Assembly: GCF_024666615.1 (NCBI RefSeq)
Contig: NZ_CP088297.1
Location: 558,001 to 622,000, forward strand
DNA from: Aquabacterium sp. J223
Lineage (GTDB): Bacteria > Pseudomonadota > Gammaproteobacteria > Burkholderiales > Burkholderiaceae_C
Length of the DNA: 64,000 bases
Direction: 5' to 3'
Made by a program: the position numbers and the translations under genes. This document shows positions 42,497 through 52,053 of this stretch, one piece after another. Each line of letters starts with the position of its first letter. The stretch's first letter is position 1. The notes under the pieces are model-generated. The model worked only from the letters and a program-made list of their open reading frames with translations, was not told where the DNA came from and did not search any database.

Positions 42497-44041
42497 ATGG
42501 ACTTGAAGACGTCGCCCGTCGGGTGCGTGGGCCGCACCCTTGGCATGGCGCCTGCGTTGCTGACCTTGCCCGTCGTGTGGGCCTTCACCGCGCCGCCGGC
42601 GGCCACGACGTTGAACCAATGCCTGGCCTTGGCGGCAGCCGGCGCCACGCTCCTCACCCTGACCAAGCGGGTCAAGCCATCGACTTTCCACGTCGGGCTG
42701 CTGATCGTGGGCGGCATTCTCGCGGTGCTAGGGTTGCTGCAGGTCTTCGGCTCAGGAGACATCGGCCTGCCCGACAACAGTCGAGCCGTGGGTCCCCTCC
42801 GTCAACCGAACCACATGGCGACGCTGTTGCTGTGGGCGGCGGTCGCACTGGTCTTCGCCACGGAACGGCGCTGGGTGGCTCGGGCGCTCGGCGCTGGTCT
42901 GCTGTCTGTACTGGTGTTCGCAGACCTCATGACCGCATCGCGCACCGGTGCGATCGGCATGGCGCTGCTGTGTGCATGGGGCGCGATCGACCACAGGCTC
43001 GCGTCTTTCACGCGCCGCCTGCTGCTGGCTTCGCCGCTGCTCTACGGCGCCGAGTGGCTGTTGATGCGTTGGTGGTCCACCGCCACCGCCGCCCCCTTCA
43101 TGGCCGCCGACCGTCTCCAAACCGAAGGCCTCTCCTCCTCCCGCTACGCCATCTGGTCCAACACGCTCGACCTCATCGCCCAGCAGCCCTGGACCGGCGT
43201 CGGCTGGGGGCGCTTCAACTTCGCCTGGTCGCTGACGCCCTTTCCCGGCCGGCCGCCGGAGCTGTTTGACCATGCGCACAACCTCCCGCTGCACCTGATG
43301 GCGGAGCTCGGCATCCCCTTGGGCGGTGCGATCACGCTCGGGTTGTTGTGGTCGATGTGGCGGGCGTTCCGCCGCAGCTGGGCGGTGGCCGGCGAAGATG
43401 GGATCGCCTACCGCGCGGCCTTCATGATGCTGGTGATGGTGGGTCTGCACAGCCTGCTGGAGTACCCGCTGTGGTACCTCTACTTCCTGCTGCCCACGGC
43501 CTGGCTGCTCGGGCTGTGCCTCGGCGCCCCGGTGCCGGGCGAAGTGCCGAGGCCGGCGTCGCGCACCGAGGTGCGCGTCTGGACCTGGGCCCTGCGCGGG
43601 GTCGGCCTGCTGGCGATCGCCGGCGCCGTGTGGGCCTGGCAGCAGTACATGACCGTCTCGGTGATCTTCCAGTCCCGCCCCGGCCTGCCGCCGCTGGCCG
43701 AGCGCATTGCCGAGGGCCAGCGCAGTCCGTTGTTCGGCCACCAGGCCGACTACGCGCAGGTCACGATGGCCGAGCGGCCGTCGGAACTCATGCCCGCCTT
43801 CGACCGGCCGGTGCTGCAGCTGCTCGACGCCCGCCTGATGACGGCCTGGGCCAAGGCCTTCGCCGAACGCGGCGAGCTCGACAAGGCGCGCCACCTCGCC
43901 GCCCGCATGCGGGAGTTCGGCTTCGCGGCGGAGTTCTTCGCGCCCTGCACCTCGGCGCCGGCCGACGGCCAGCGCCCCTGGCAGTGCGAGCCGCCCTCGC
44001 GGCTGCTGCACTGGCGCGAGTTCCTGCCCCCGCAGCGCTGA
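42497..44041 (+). CDS. PglL-like O-oligosaccharyltransferase (second of two)
   Basis: 514 residues. The PglL_A-type motif is seen in VGPLRQPNHMATLLLW, the Wzy_C region with QPWTGVGWGRFNFAW and DHAHNLPLHLMAELGIPLGG, and a C-terminal non-membrane region of about 130 residues similar to Wzy_C_2. PglL/PilO enzymes transfer lipid-linked glycans to pilin Ser/Thr in the periplasm. With the pilin upstream, this is the most likely pilin glycosyltransferase. GC rises toward the 3' half, so the gene looks like a junction between a variable and a conserved part. Confidence 0.85.
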   Translation: MDLKTSPVGCVGRTLGMAPALLTLPVVWAFTAPPAATTLNQCLALAAAGATLLTLTKRVKPSTFHVGLLIVGGILAVLGLLQVFGSGDIGLPDNSRAVGPLRQPNHMATLLLWAAVALVFATERRWVARALGAGLLSVLVFADLMTASRTGAIGMALLCAWGAIDHRLASFTRRLLLASPLLYGAEWLLMRWWSTATAAPFMAADRLQTEGLSSSRYAIWSNTLDLIAQQPWTGVGWGRFNFAWSLTPFPGRPPELFDHAHNLPLHLMAELGIPLGGAITLGLLWSMWRAFRRSWAVAGEDGIAYRAAFMMLVMVGLHSLLEYPLWYLYFLLPTAWLLGLCLGAPVPGEVPRPASRTEVRVWTWALRGVGLLAIAGAVWAWQQYMTVSVIFQSRPGLPPLAERIAEGQRSPLFGHQADYAQVTMAERPSELMPAFDRPVLQLLDARLMTAWAKAFAERGELDKARHLAARMREFGFAAEFFAPCTSAPADGQRPWQCEPPSRLLHWREFLPPQR

Positions 44042-44071
44042 CGCCGTGCGGCGTCCCGCCGGCGCCAGCGC

Positions 44072-44599
44072 TCAGCCGCCCGCCGGCGCCGTCCAGTCGC
44101 CCGACTTGCCGCCGTGCTTCTCCAGCACGCGCACACCCTCGATGACCATGCCGCGGTCGGCCGCCTTCAGCATGTCGTAGACGGTCAGCAGCCCGACCTG
44201 CACCGCGCACAGCGCCTCCATCTCGACGCCGGTGCGGCCCAGCGTTTCCACCCGTGCGCGGCAGCGCACCGTGTCGTCCGCCGCCTCCACCTCGAAGTCG
44301 ACGGCGACCCGGGTCAGCGGCAGCGGGTGGCACAGCGGCACGAGGTCGGCGGTGCGCTTGGCGGCCTGGATGGCGGCGATGCGGGCCACGCCCAGCACGT
44401 CGCCCTTCTTCGCCTCGCCGCGCGTGACCAGGGCCAGCGTGGCCGCCTGCATGCGGATGCGGCCCTCGGCCACCGCGACCCGGTGCGTCACCACCTTGGC
44501 GGCGACGTCCACCATGTGCGCCCGCCCCTGCGCGTCGAAGTGCGTGAGCGGCTGCTGGTCGGGGGAGGCGGGGGTGGCGGCGGGGGGTGACGATGACAT
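44072..44599 (-). CDS. moaC: Cyclic pyranopterin monophosphate synthase
   Basis: 175 residues. Second step of molybdopterin synthesis. The family blocks are [40 protein letters not shown] and [20 protein letters not shown]. Standard length. A TATGAT hexamer on minus (44629-44634) is a probable -10. It is convergent with the PglL-like gene (31-bp gap) and divergent from the protease gene. Confidence 0.96.
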   Translation of the reverse strand: MSSSPPAATPASPDQQPLTHFDAQGRAHMVDVAAKVVTHRVAVAEGRIRMQAATLALVTRGEAKKGDVLGVARIAAIQAAKRTADLVPLCHPLPLTRVAVDFEVEAADDTVRCRARVETLGRTGVEMEALCAVQVGLLTVYDMLKAADRGMVIEGVRVLEKHGGKSGDWTAPAGG

Positions 44600-44651
44600 C
44601 GGAAACAGTCGGGCAAGGTGCGGCGGGCATCATAGGGCGACCGATTCACCC

Positions 44652-46241
44652 GTGCGCCGCTCCGGCGTCGCACCGCCTGCCGTGCCCCTGCCGCCGCCCG
44701 TCGTCCGCGCCGTCGCCCTGGCCTGTGCCCTCTCGCTGCTGCCCTGGCCGGCGGCGGCGCAGGTGCGGTTGCCCGACCTCGGCGAGTCGGCCGCCGAGGA
44801 CTTCAACGTCGCCACCGAACGCCGCCTGGGCGACCAGATCATGGCGGAGCTGCGGCGCGACCCGGACTACCTCGATGACCCGGTGCTGCTCGACGAACTG
44901 CAGGCCCTCTGGCAGCCGCTGGTGCGCGCCGCCCGCCAGCGCGGCGAGGTCTCGCCCGACACCGACGCCCGCTTCGCCTGGGAGGCCTTCCTGGTGCGCG
45001 ACCGCGCGGTCAACGCGTTCGCGCTGCCCGGCGGCTACGTGGGCGTGCACCTCGGGCTCATCGCCATCGCGCAGAGCCGGGACGAGCTGGCCGCCGTGCT
45101 CGGCCACGAGCTGTCGCACGTCACCCAGCGCCACATCGCGCGCAGCATCGCCAACAGCAAGCGCCAGTCGGTGGCCGGGCTGGCGGCGCTCATCCTCGGC
45201 GCCCTGGTGGCCAGCCGGGCGCGCAGCGCCGACGGGCTGGGCGCGGTGATCACCGGCAGCCAGGCCGCGGTGGCGCAGGGCCAGCTCAACTTCTCGCGCG
45301 ACATGGAGCGCGAGGCCGACCGCATCGGCACCCGCGTGATGGCCGACGCCGGCTTCAGCCCGGCCGGCGTGGCCACCATGTTCGAGAAGCTCGAGCAGGC
45401 CTTCCGCCTCAACGACAGCCAGAACTATCCCTACCTGCGCAGCCATCCGCTGACCACCGAGCGCATTGGCGAGGCGCGCGCCCGCGCCGGTCAGGGCGAC
45501 GTGCCGCCGCAGAGCAGCCCGCTGGCGCACGCCGCCATGCAGGCCCGCGCCCGGGTGCTGATGGAACCGTCGGTGCAGGCGCTGCGCCGCTGGCAGTCGC
45601 TGGACGCCGGTCCGCGGCCGGGGGGCGATGGCGAGCGCTTCGCCGCCCTCTTCGCCAGCGCGCTGGCGTCCAGCCGCCTGCGCGAGCACGGTCGCGCCCA
45701 GCAGGCCGCCGCCACGGCGGCCGACATCGCGGGGCGCGAGGCCGCCCGTGACGGGGGCCGCGCCGAGCGCGCGGTGAAGCGGCTGCAGGCCGAGCTCGCG
45801 TTGGCCCGCGGCGATGGCGAGGCGGCGCTGTCGCTGCTCGCCATGGCGGACGACCGCGAGCACCCGCGCAGCCAGCTGCTGATGAAGGCCGAAGCGACGC
45901 GGGTGGCGGCGCGCCAGGGCAAGGCCGAACCCGCCGCGCTGGAGGCCAGCGGCAACGCCCTGCGCGACTGGTTGATCGGCCAGCCGGCCGACGCGGGCGC
46001 CTGGGCCTCGCTGGCGCAGACCGCCGAGCTGCGCGGCCAGCCGGTGCTGTCGGTGCGGGCGGACGCCGAGGCACGGGCGGCGCTCGGCGACTACGGCGGC
46101 GCCGTGGACCGGCTGCGGGCGGCGCAGCGCCTGCTGCAGGGGCCGGCGGCCGCCGATTTCATCGAGGCGTCGGTGGTCGACGCCCGGCTGCGCCAGCTCG
46201 AGGCGCAGCGTCGCGCCATGGCCACTGCGCAGCGGCCCTGA
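44652..46241 (+). CDS. BepA/YfgC-like periplasmic M48 metalloprotease with TPR region
   Basis: 529 residues from GTG 44652 (GTG 44682 also possible). Signal peptide (VALACALSLLPWPAAAQ). Zinc motif HELSH in VLGHELSHVTQRH, third ligand in EREADRIGTRVMADAGF, and the BepA active-site lid region near SHPLTTERIGEA. The C-terminal 220 residues form an alpha-helical TPR-like repeat domain. BepA degrades or helps assemble stalled outer-membrane proteins such as LptD; same role is inferred here. Confidence 0.9.
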   Translation: MRRSGVAPPAVPLPPPVVRAVALACALSLLPWPAAAQVRLPDLGESAAEDFNVATERRLGDQIMAELRRDPDYLDDPVLLDELQALWQPLVRAARQRGEVSPDTDARFAWEAFLVRDRAVNAFALPGGYVGVHLGLIAIAQSRDELAAVLGHELSHVTQRHIARSIANSKRQSVAGLAALILGALVASRARSADGLGAVITGSQAAVAQGQLNFSRDMEREADRIGTRVMADAGFSPAGVATMFEKLEQAFRLNDSQNYPYLRSHPLTTERIGEARARAGQGDVPPQSSPLAHAAMQARARVLMEPSVQALRRWQSLDAGPRPGGDGERFAALFASALASSRLREHGRAQQAAATAADIAGREAARDGGRAERAVKRLQAELALARGDGEAALSLLAMADDREHPRSQLLMKAEATRVAARQGKAEPAALEASGNALRDWLIGQPADAGAWASLAQTAELRGQPVLSVRADAEARAALGDYGGAVDRLRAAQRLLQGPAAADFIEASVVDARLRQLEAQRRAMATAQRP

Positions 46242-46253
46242 CGCAACAGAGGT

Positions 46254-46499
46254 TCAGTGCAGCGTGCGGCCGCGCCGGGTGGCGGGTGCCGGCGGCACGG
46301 GTGTGGCCGGCGGGTCCTGCATCGGCCGTGTCTGACCGGGCGCGGGTGGGTCGCTGATCGGTGGCGGCCGGTCGATGTCGGGCACCGGGTCCGGCGGCGG
46401 CGCGGGCGGGGTCACCGGCTCGGGCGGGTTGATGTGGTCCGCCCACAGCCCCGCTGCCGACCCGGCACCGGCCCGCGGGCCGGTGCGCTGGTGCGCCAT
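46254..46499 (-). CDS. Small proline-rich hypothetical protein
   Basis: 81 residues. Pro and Asp dominate the centre (PPEPVTPPAPPPDPVPDIDR). No signal peptide or known domain. The ATG overlaps the stop of the CsbD gene (ATGA at 46496-46499 region), so the two are probably translated together. It is convergent with the BepA-like gene, 12 bp away. Function unknown; the composition alone could also arise in a noncoding GC-rich stretch, but the overlap and clean stop favour a gene. Confidence 0.5.
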   Translation of the reverse strand: MAHQRTGPRAGAGSAAGLWADHINPPEPVTPPAPPPDPVPDIDRPPPISDPPAPGQTRPMQDPPATPVPPAPATRRGRTLH

Positions 46500-46687
46500 C
46501 AACGGCCCTCGCGGGTGCCGCTCTTCACGCGCTCCGCGACATCGCCCGCGGCGGCCTGGCCCTTGCCTAGGTTCTTCTGCACCCGGCCCTTCTGCTCCAG
46601 CGAGGCGTTGCCGGTGGCCTGACCCACCTCTTCCTTGATCTTGCCCTTGGCCTCTTCGACGCGGCCCTTGACCTGGTGGCGGTTCAT
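46499..46687 (-). CDS. CsbD-family stress protein
   Basis: 62 residues, MNRHQVKGRVEEAKGKIKEE at the start, then GQATGNASLEQKGRVQKNLGK, both typical of CsbD (UPF0337) proteins. Small, hydrophilic, charged; family members rise under general or osmotic stress, mechanism unknown. GGAGTACC lies just before the ATG on the minus strand. Followed by the small proline-rich gene. Confidence 0.9.
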   Translation of the reverse strand: MNRHQVKGRVEEAKGKIKEEVGQATGNASLEQKGRVQKNLGKGQAAAGDVAERVKSGTREGR

Positions 46688-46776
46688 CGTGGTACTCCTT
46701 GCGATGACGCAGCAGGATCGCTGCAGGAGTGCCGATGATGGGCGCCGGTTTTCCCGGGCGCTGTCGGTCTCGCCAT

Positions 46777-48045
46777 TCAGGCGCTGTAGGCCCCGGCCGA
46801 CGCGAGGCGGTCGTCCACCAGCTCGATCCAGTGCCGCACCGCCGTCGTGGTGCCGGCCTGCAGGTGCTGCAGGCAGCCGATGTTGGCGGACGCGATGACC
46901 TGCGGCTGCGTGGCCTCCAGCTGCTGCAGCTTGCGCTCGCGCAGCGCCGTCGCCAGCTCGGGGTGCAGGACCGAGTAGGTCCCCGCCGAGCCGCAGCACA
47001 GGTGCGCTTCGGCCGCCGCCAGCGAGACGTCGAAGCCCAGCGCGCGCAGCCCCTCCTCGATGCCGCCGCGCAGCTGCTGGCCGTGCTGCAGCGTGCAGGG
47101 CGGGTGGAAGACGATGCGCGGCCCGGGCGCCGTCTCGGCCGAAGGTGTCTGCAACCGCTCCTGCCACCCGGACAGCAGCGTCGGCAACAGCTCCGACAGG
47201 TCGCGCGACAGGCCGGCGATGCGTTCGGCCTTGGCCGCATATGCGGCGTCGTCGCGCAGCGCATGACCGTAGTCCTTCAACATCACGCTGCAGCCCGACG
47301 CGTTGGCCACCACCGCTTCCACCCGGCCGTCCTGCAGCAGCGGCCACCAGGCGTCGATGTTGCGCCGCATGTGCTCGCGGCCGCCCTCGCGGTCGTCCAG
47401 GTGGCTGCGGATGGCGCCGCAGCAGCCGGCCTCGGCGGCCACCAGGGTCTGCACGCCGGCGGCGTCCAGGGCGCGGGCGGTGGCGGCGTTGATGTTGGGC
47501 GCGAGCGCCGGCTGCACGCAGCCCTGCAGCAGCAGCACCCGGCGCTCGTGCGACCGCGTCGGCCAGCCGCGCAGGTCGGGCGCCGGTTTTGGTGGCACCT
47601 TGTCCTTCAGCCGCTGGGGCAGCAGCGGCCGCAGCGCCTGGCCCAGCTTCAGCGCGGGCGCGAACAGCGGCGAGGGCAGCCCCTCCTTCAGCAGCCAGCG
47701 CTGCGCCCGGTCCAGCGGGCTGCGCGTCACCTGCTCGGCCACCGCGGCCCGGCCCACCTCCACCAGGCGGCCGTACTGCACGCCCGACGGGCAGGTCGAC
47801 TCGCAGTTGCGGCAGGTCAGGCAGCGGTCCAGGTGCAGTTGGGTGCTGCGCGTGGCCGGCTGGCCTTCGAGCACCTGCTTGATCAGGTAGATGCGCCCGC
47901 GCGGGCCGTCCAGCTCGTCGCCGAGCAGCTGGTAGGTGGGGCAGGTGGCGGTGCAGAAGCCGCAGTGCACGCACTTGCGCAGCACCGCCTCGGCCTCCTC
48001 ACCATCGGGGGTGCCGCGGTAGCGCGGCGCGAGGTCGGTTTGCAT
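46777..48045 (-). CDS. glcF: Glycolate oxidase iron-sulfur subunit
   Basis: 422 residues. Two ferredoxin-type clusters: CVHCGFCTATCP (about residues 25-36) and CLTCRNCESTCP (about 75-86). Two CCG domains follow (CCGAIRSH and CCGSAGTYSV). GlcF passes electrons from the GlcD/GlcE flavin subunits to quinone during glycolate oxidation to glyoxylate. Third gene of glcDEF; 25-bp gap from glcE. Confidence 0.95.
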   Translation of the reverse strand: MQTDLAPRYRGTPDGEEAEAVLRKCVHCGFCTATCPTYQLLGDELDGPRGRIYLIKQVLEGQPATRSTQLHLDRCLTCRNCESTCPSGVQYGRLVEVGRAAVAEQVTRSPLDRAQRWLLKEGLPSPLFAPALKLGQALRPLLPQRLKDKVPPKPAPDLRGWPTRSHERRVLLLQGCVQPALAPNINAATARALDAAGVQTLVAAEAGCCGAIRSHLDDREGGREHMRRNIDAWWPLLQDGRVEAVVANASGCSVMLKDYGHALRDDAAYAAKAERIAGLSRDLSELLPTLLSGWQERLQTPSAETAPGPRIVFHPPCTLQHGQQLRGGIEEGLRALGFDVSLAAAEAHLCCGSAGTYSVLHPELATALRERKLQQLEATQPQVIASANIGCLQHLQAGTTTAVRHWIELVDDRLASAGAYSA

Positions 48046-48070
48046 CGAAGAGGCAGCGGGAGCGGGCGCG

Positions 48071-49180
48071 TCAGAGGCCCGCCACCAGGCGGCCGGGGTT
48101 GAACACGCCCTCGGGGTCGAAGGCCGCCTTCAGCCGCCGGTGCAGGGCCAGCAGCGGCGGGGACAGGACGGTGAAGGGGTCGCGCGCGGTGCCATCGGGC
48201 CGCCACCAGGGCTGGGCGTGGCCGCCCACGGCCTGCGCCGCGTCGTGCACCAGCGGGCCCGGCACCCGGGTGATCAGCCAGCGCTGCGCACCCCCCCATT
48301 CCATGAGCAGGTCGTCGCAGGGCAACGCCAGCGGCGGCGTGGTCGGCGGCACCGACAGCCGCCACAGCGTGGCGCCGTCGCACACGGCCTGGCGGGCCTG
48401 CTCGAAGAAGGGGCTGTGCTGGTCGCGCAGGCCCTGCCACAGCGCCTCGCCGGTGTCGGTGGGCAGCGTTTCGCCGCCGAGTTCGGCGTGGGCCGCCTGC
48501 ACCGCGGCGCGCGCGCCGGCCAGGCGCAGCACCATCACGCCGCCGCGCCAGGCGCTGCCGGCCAGCGGCAGCGGGCGGCCGGCCCAGAGGTTGAGCTGCT
48601 GGATGGCGTCGGCCTGGTCGACTTCCATGCGCAGCAGCAGCGTCGCCCGGCGGCCGCGGCAGCACCTTCAGCGAAACCTCGCAGACCAGCCCGAGGATGC
48701 CGAAGGAGCCGGCCAGCAACCTTGCCACGTCGTAGCCCGCGACGTTCTTCATCACCCGGCCGCCGAAGGTGCCAGCAGCTCGCCGCGGCCGTTGAGCAGC
48801 ACTGCGCCGAGCAGGTGGTCGCGCACCGAGCCCGAGGTCGGCCGCGCGGGGCCGGACAGCCCGGCCGCCACCATGCCGCCCACCGTGCCGCGCCCGCCGA
48901 AGCGCGGCGGCTCGAAGGCCAGGCACTGGCCGTGCTGCGCCAGCGCGGCCTCCAGTTCGGTGATCGGCGTGCCGGCGCGCACGGTCACCACCAGCTCGCT
49001 CGGCTCGTGCAGCGCGATGCCGGACAGCGCCGCGGTCTCCAGCGGCTCGCCGTCCAGCGCGTCGCCGAGGAAGTCCTTGCTGCCGTGGCCGACGATGCGC
49101 AGCGGCACCTTCGTGTCACGGGCGCGGGCGATGCGCGCCTGCAGCGCCTGCACCACCTGGTCGTCCTGAAGGCGGTCCAT
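48071..49180 (-). CDS. glcE: Glycolate oxidase FAD-binding subunit, two frameshifts
   Basis: About 370 residues after correction. N-terminal FAD-binding half (KVPLRIVGHGSKDFLGDA, FGGRGTVGGMVAAGLSGP) and C-terminal half ending FNPGRLVAGL. The frame breaks twice: near 48769-48773 one base is missing before TFGGRVMKNVAGYDVARLLA, and at 48646-48648 (ccc on plus) one base is extra before ATLLLRMEVDQADAIQQLN. All family blocks are retained across the three frames, and the flanking glcD and glcF are intact, so sequence error is likely. Confidence 0.85.
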
Positions 49181-49187
49181 CTGGAAG

Positions 49188-50708
49188 CTAAAACCGCGGC
49201 AGGTCGGCGAACGGCAACAGGCCCTTGCGCACGTGCATCTTGCCGCCCTCGGCGCAGCGGTGCAGGGTCGGGATCACCTTGCCGGGGTTCAGCGTGCCGG
49301 CGGGGTCGAAGGCGGCCTTCAGGGCCTCCATCTGCGCACGCTCCTCGGGGCTGAACTGCACGCACATCGAGCCCAGCTTCTCCACCCCGACGCCGTGCTC
49401 GCCGGTCACCGTGCCGCCCAGGCGCACGCTGGTCTCCAGGATGTCGGCCCCGAAGGCCTCGGCCCGGTGCAGCTGGTCGGGGTCGTTGGCGTCGAACAGG
49501 ATCAGCGGGTGCAGGTTGCCGTCGCCGGCGTGGAAGACGTTGACGCAGCGAAGCCCGTGCCGCTGCTCCATGTCGGCGATGGCGGTGAGCATCTCGGCCA
49601 GCGCCCGGCGCGGGATGGTCGAGTCCATGCACATGTAGTCCGGGCTCAGCCGGCCGGAGGCCGGAAAGGCGTTCTTGCGGCCGCTCCAGAACTTCAGCCG
49701 CTGCGCCTCGTCGGCGCTGGCTTCCAGCCGGGTGGCACCGGCGTCGCGCAGCACCGTGGCCATGCGCTCGACCTCCTCGGCCACCTCCTGCGGCGTGCCG
49801 TCGCTCTCGCACAGCAGGATGGCCTCGGCGTCGAGGTCGTAGCCGGCGTGGACGAAGTCCTCGACCGCCGCGGTCATGCGCCGGTCCATCATCTCCAGGC
49901 CGGCGGGGATGATGCCGGCGCCGATCAGGGCTGCCACCGCCTGGCCGGCCGAGGCCACGTCGGCGAAGCTGGCCATGAGGCAGCGCGCCACCTGCGGCCG
50001 CGGGATCAGGCGCACGGTCACCTCGGTGGTCACGGCCAGCATGCCCTCGCTGCCGACCACCACCGCCAGCAGGTCCAGCCCGGCCGCGTCCAGCGCCTGA
50101 GAGCCGAAGGCGACCGGCTCGCCCTCCACCGTGAAGCCGCGCACCTGCAGCACGTTGTGCAGCGTCAGCCCGTACTTCAGGCAGTGCACGCCGCCGGAGT
50201 TCTCGGCCACGTTGCCGCCGATGGTGCAGGCGATCTGGCTCGACGGGTCGGGCGCGTAGTACAGGCCGAAGCGGGCCGCCGCCTCGCTGATGGCCAGGTT
50301 GCGCACGCCGCACTGCACCCGCGCCGTGCGCGCCAGCGGGTCGATCTCCAGGATGCGGTTGAACTTGGCCAGGCTGAGCACCACGCCCTCGGCATGCGGC
50401 AGCGCGCCGCCGGACAGCCCGGTGCCGGCGCCGCGCGGCACCACCGGCACGCCCAGGGCGTGGCAGGCGCGCAGCACCGCGGCCACCTGGTCCTCGGTTT
50501 CCGGCAGGGCGACCACCATCGGCTGCTGGCGGTAGGCGGTGAGGCCGTCGCACTCGTAGGGCACGGTGTCCTCGCCGCGCCAGAGCAGGGCATGGGCCGG
50601 CAGCGCGTGGCGCAGCGCGGCCACCACCTGGGCCTGACGTGCCGCGGGCACCGGGCGGGCGCCGGCGGCGGGGGCGGCGGGCGCAGGCGCTGCGAGGATC
50701 GGATCCAT
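49188..50708 (-). CDS. glcD: Glycolate oxidase subunit D
   Basis: 506 residues. FAD-linked oxidase: PRGAGTGLSGGALPHAEGVV and the IACTIGGNVAENSGG block bind FAD; C-terminal VNVFHAGDGNLHPLILFD and GTVTGEHGVGVEKLG are the catalytic blocks. First gene of glcDEF. TACAGT on the minus strand (50715-50720) sits only about seven bases before the ATG, and no Shine-Dalgarno is visible, so the mRNA may be leaderless or nearly so. Confidence 0.96.
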   Translation of the reverse strand: MDPILAAPAPAAPAAGARPVPAARQAQVVAALRHALPAHALLWRGEDTVPYECDGLTAYRQQPMVVALPETEDQVAAVLRACHALGVPVVPRGAGTGLSGGALPHAEGVVLSLAKFNRILEIDPLARTARVQCGVRNLAISEAAARFGLYYAPDPSSQIACTIGGNVAENSGGVHCLKYGLTLHNVLQVRGFTVEGEPVAFGSQALDAAGLDLLAVVVGSEGMLAVTTEVTVRLIPRPQVARCLMASFADVASAGQAVAALIGAGIIPAGLEMMDRRMTAAVEDFVHAGYDLDAEAILLCESDGTPQEVAEEVERMATVLRDAGATRLEASADEAQRLKFWSGRKNAFPASGRLSPDYMCMDSTIPRRALAEMLTAIADMEQRHGLRCVNVFHAGDGNLHPLILFDANDPDQLHRAEAFGADILETSVRLGGTVTGEHGVGVEKLGSMCVQFSPEERAQMEALKAAFDPAGTLNPGKVIPTLHRCAEGGKMHVRKGLLPFADLPRF

Positions 50709-50792
50709 CGGGCCACTGTAGCGCCCGGTCGCCCGTCGACCCCTGGGGGAAACGGTCAGGCGGTTTTGACCTGGCGCCGTGGAATCCGCCCG

Positions 50793-51992
50793 TCAGCTTG
50801 CCTGCCGGAACACCGTCAGCACGCCGGTGTAGCCGTACAGGTGCCGACGCCCGATCTCGCCGCCGGCGAAGAAGCCGACCAGCGGCACCTCGCCCAGCGC
50901 GCGCTTGACGATCTGCAATTCCGCCGACGGTCCGCCGAAATGCGGCCCGCCGCGGCCCGCGCAGCTGACGTAGACCGCGCCGGCGATGGGCGACCGATCG
51001 GCGGCCGCGGCGGCGGCCGCGCTGCCGCCCGGCAACGGCAGCTCCAGCACCGGCGCTTCCAGCTCCTCGCGGATCTCGGCGCAGATGCGCACCAGGTCGC
51101 GCCGGGCGGCCTCCGCGTCGCGGCGGCAGAAGGCCAGCTGGTCGCCGGGCCGCACCGGCTCGGCCACCGCGAAGGCTTGCCGCGCAGGGTCGAGGCCGAT
51201 GAGGTGGCGCACGCGGGTGTCGCGGCCGAACTGGCCGGCGCGTTCCAGCACGTCGTCGCGGGCGTCGGTCAGGCCCACCAGCGTGCTGCGCAGCCGCGGC
51301 ACGGCCTGCGTCGGCCGGTCCAGCCGCACGCCCAGGTCGGCCAGCAGCAACGGCAGCGCGGGCTGGCCGTCCAGCGCCAGCACCACGTTGTGCTCGGCCG
51401 CGGTGACGCGGCGCACCGGCCCCACCGGCTGGCTGCCCTGGGTGACGCGCGACACCAGCCCCACCGAGCGGTCGAAGCCCACGCCCGACAGCCCGCCGTC
51501 GAACAGCCCGTCGGCGAACTGCAGCGCCCGGCCACCGCGGCTGGAGGCCAGGCCGCCGAAGAGGTAGCCCGAGCCGGTGCGGTCGGCCAGTTCGCCGATC
51601 AGCTCGCCCAGGTCGGGCATGGCGGGGTCGGCGTGCACCAGCGCGGTCCAGGTCGAATCGGCCGGCAGCGGACGCGGGCCGGAAAAGATGCGGAACTGCT
51701 CGCGCGGCAGGTCGGCCAGCAGCAGGGCCAGGGCCGGCTCGTCGATGTACTCCGCGCCGGTCGCCGCCACGCCGGCGGCCGCCGCACCGGCCCAGGCCAC
51801 GCCGGGCCAGTGCGCCCGCAGCGCCTGCAGCAGCGCGGGCGCGTCGGCCGCGTAGTGGTCGCTGAAGTACACCAGCCCCAGGGTGGGCGACGGACTGCCG
51901 GGGCGGCGCTGGCCGTCCACCTGGGCGGCGGCCAGCTGCAGCGCCAGCCGCCAGTCGGGGTGGGCGGCGTGGCCGAGCAGGAAGGCGGTCAT
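50793..51992 (-). CDS. FIST-domain signal transduction protein
   Basis: 399 residues with FIST_N (about 25-220; AWAGAAAAGVAATGAEYIDE, YLFGGLASSRGG) and FIST_C (about 230-380; GDQLAFCRRDAEAARRDL, GAVYVSCAGRG, EVPLVGFFAGGEIG). FIST proteins are thought to bind small ligands such as amino acids and feed chemotaxis or two-component pathways. Here it is a stand-alone protein without output domain. The ATG at 51990-51992 fits the domain boundary. Confidence 0.9.
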   Translation of the reverse strand: MTAFLLGHAAHPDWRLALQLAAAQVDGQRRPGSPSPTLGLVYFSDHYAADAPALLQALRAHWPGVAWAGAAAAGVAATGAEYIDEPALALLLADLPREQFRIFSGPRPLPADSTWTALVHADPAMPDLGELIGELADRTGSGYLFGGLASSRGGRALQFADGLFDGGLSGVGFDRSVGLVSRVTQGSQPVGPVRRVTAAEHNVVLALDGQPALPLLLADLGVRLDRPTQAVPRLRSTLVGLTDARDDVLERAGQFGRDTRVRHLIGLDPARQAFAVAEPVRPGDQLAFCRRDAEAARRDLVRICAEIREELEAPVLELPLPGGSAAAAAAADRSPIAGAVYVSCAGRGGPHFGGPSAELQIVKRALGEVPLVGFFAGGEIGRRHLYGYTGVLTVFRQAS

Positions 51993-52053
51993 GCGAGCCG
52001 GGGGTGCAAGGCCGGTGCCCGACGTGTCGTCTGCCGCGTCGCGGGCCGCGGCG

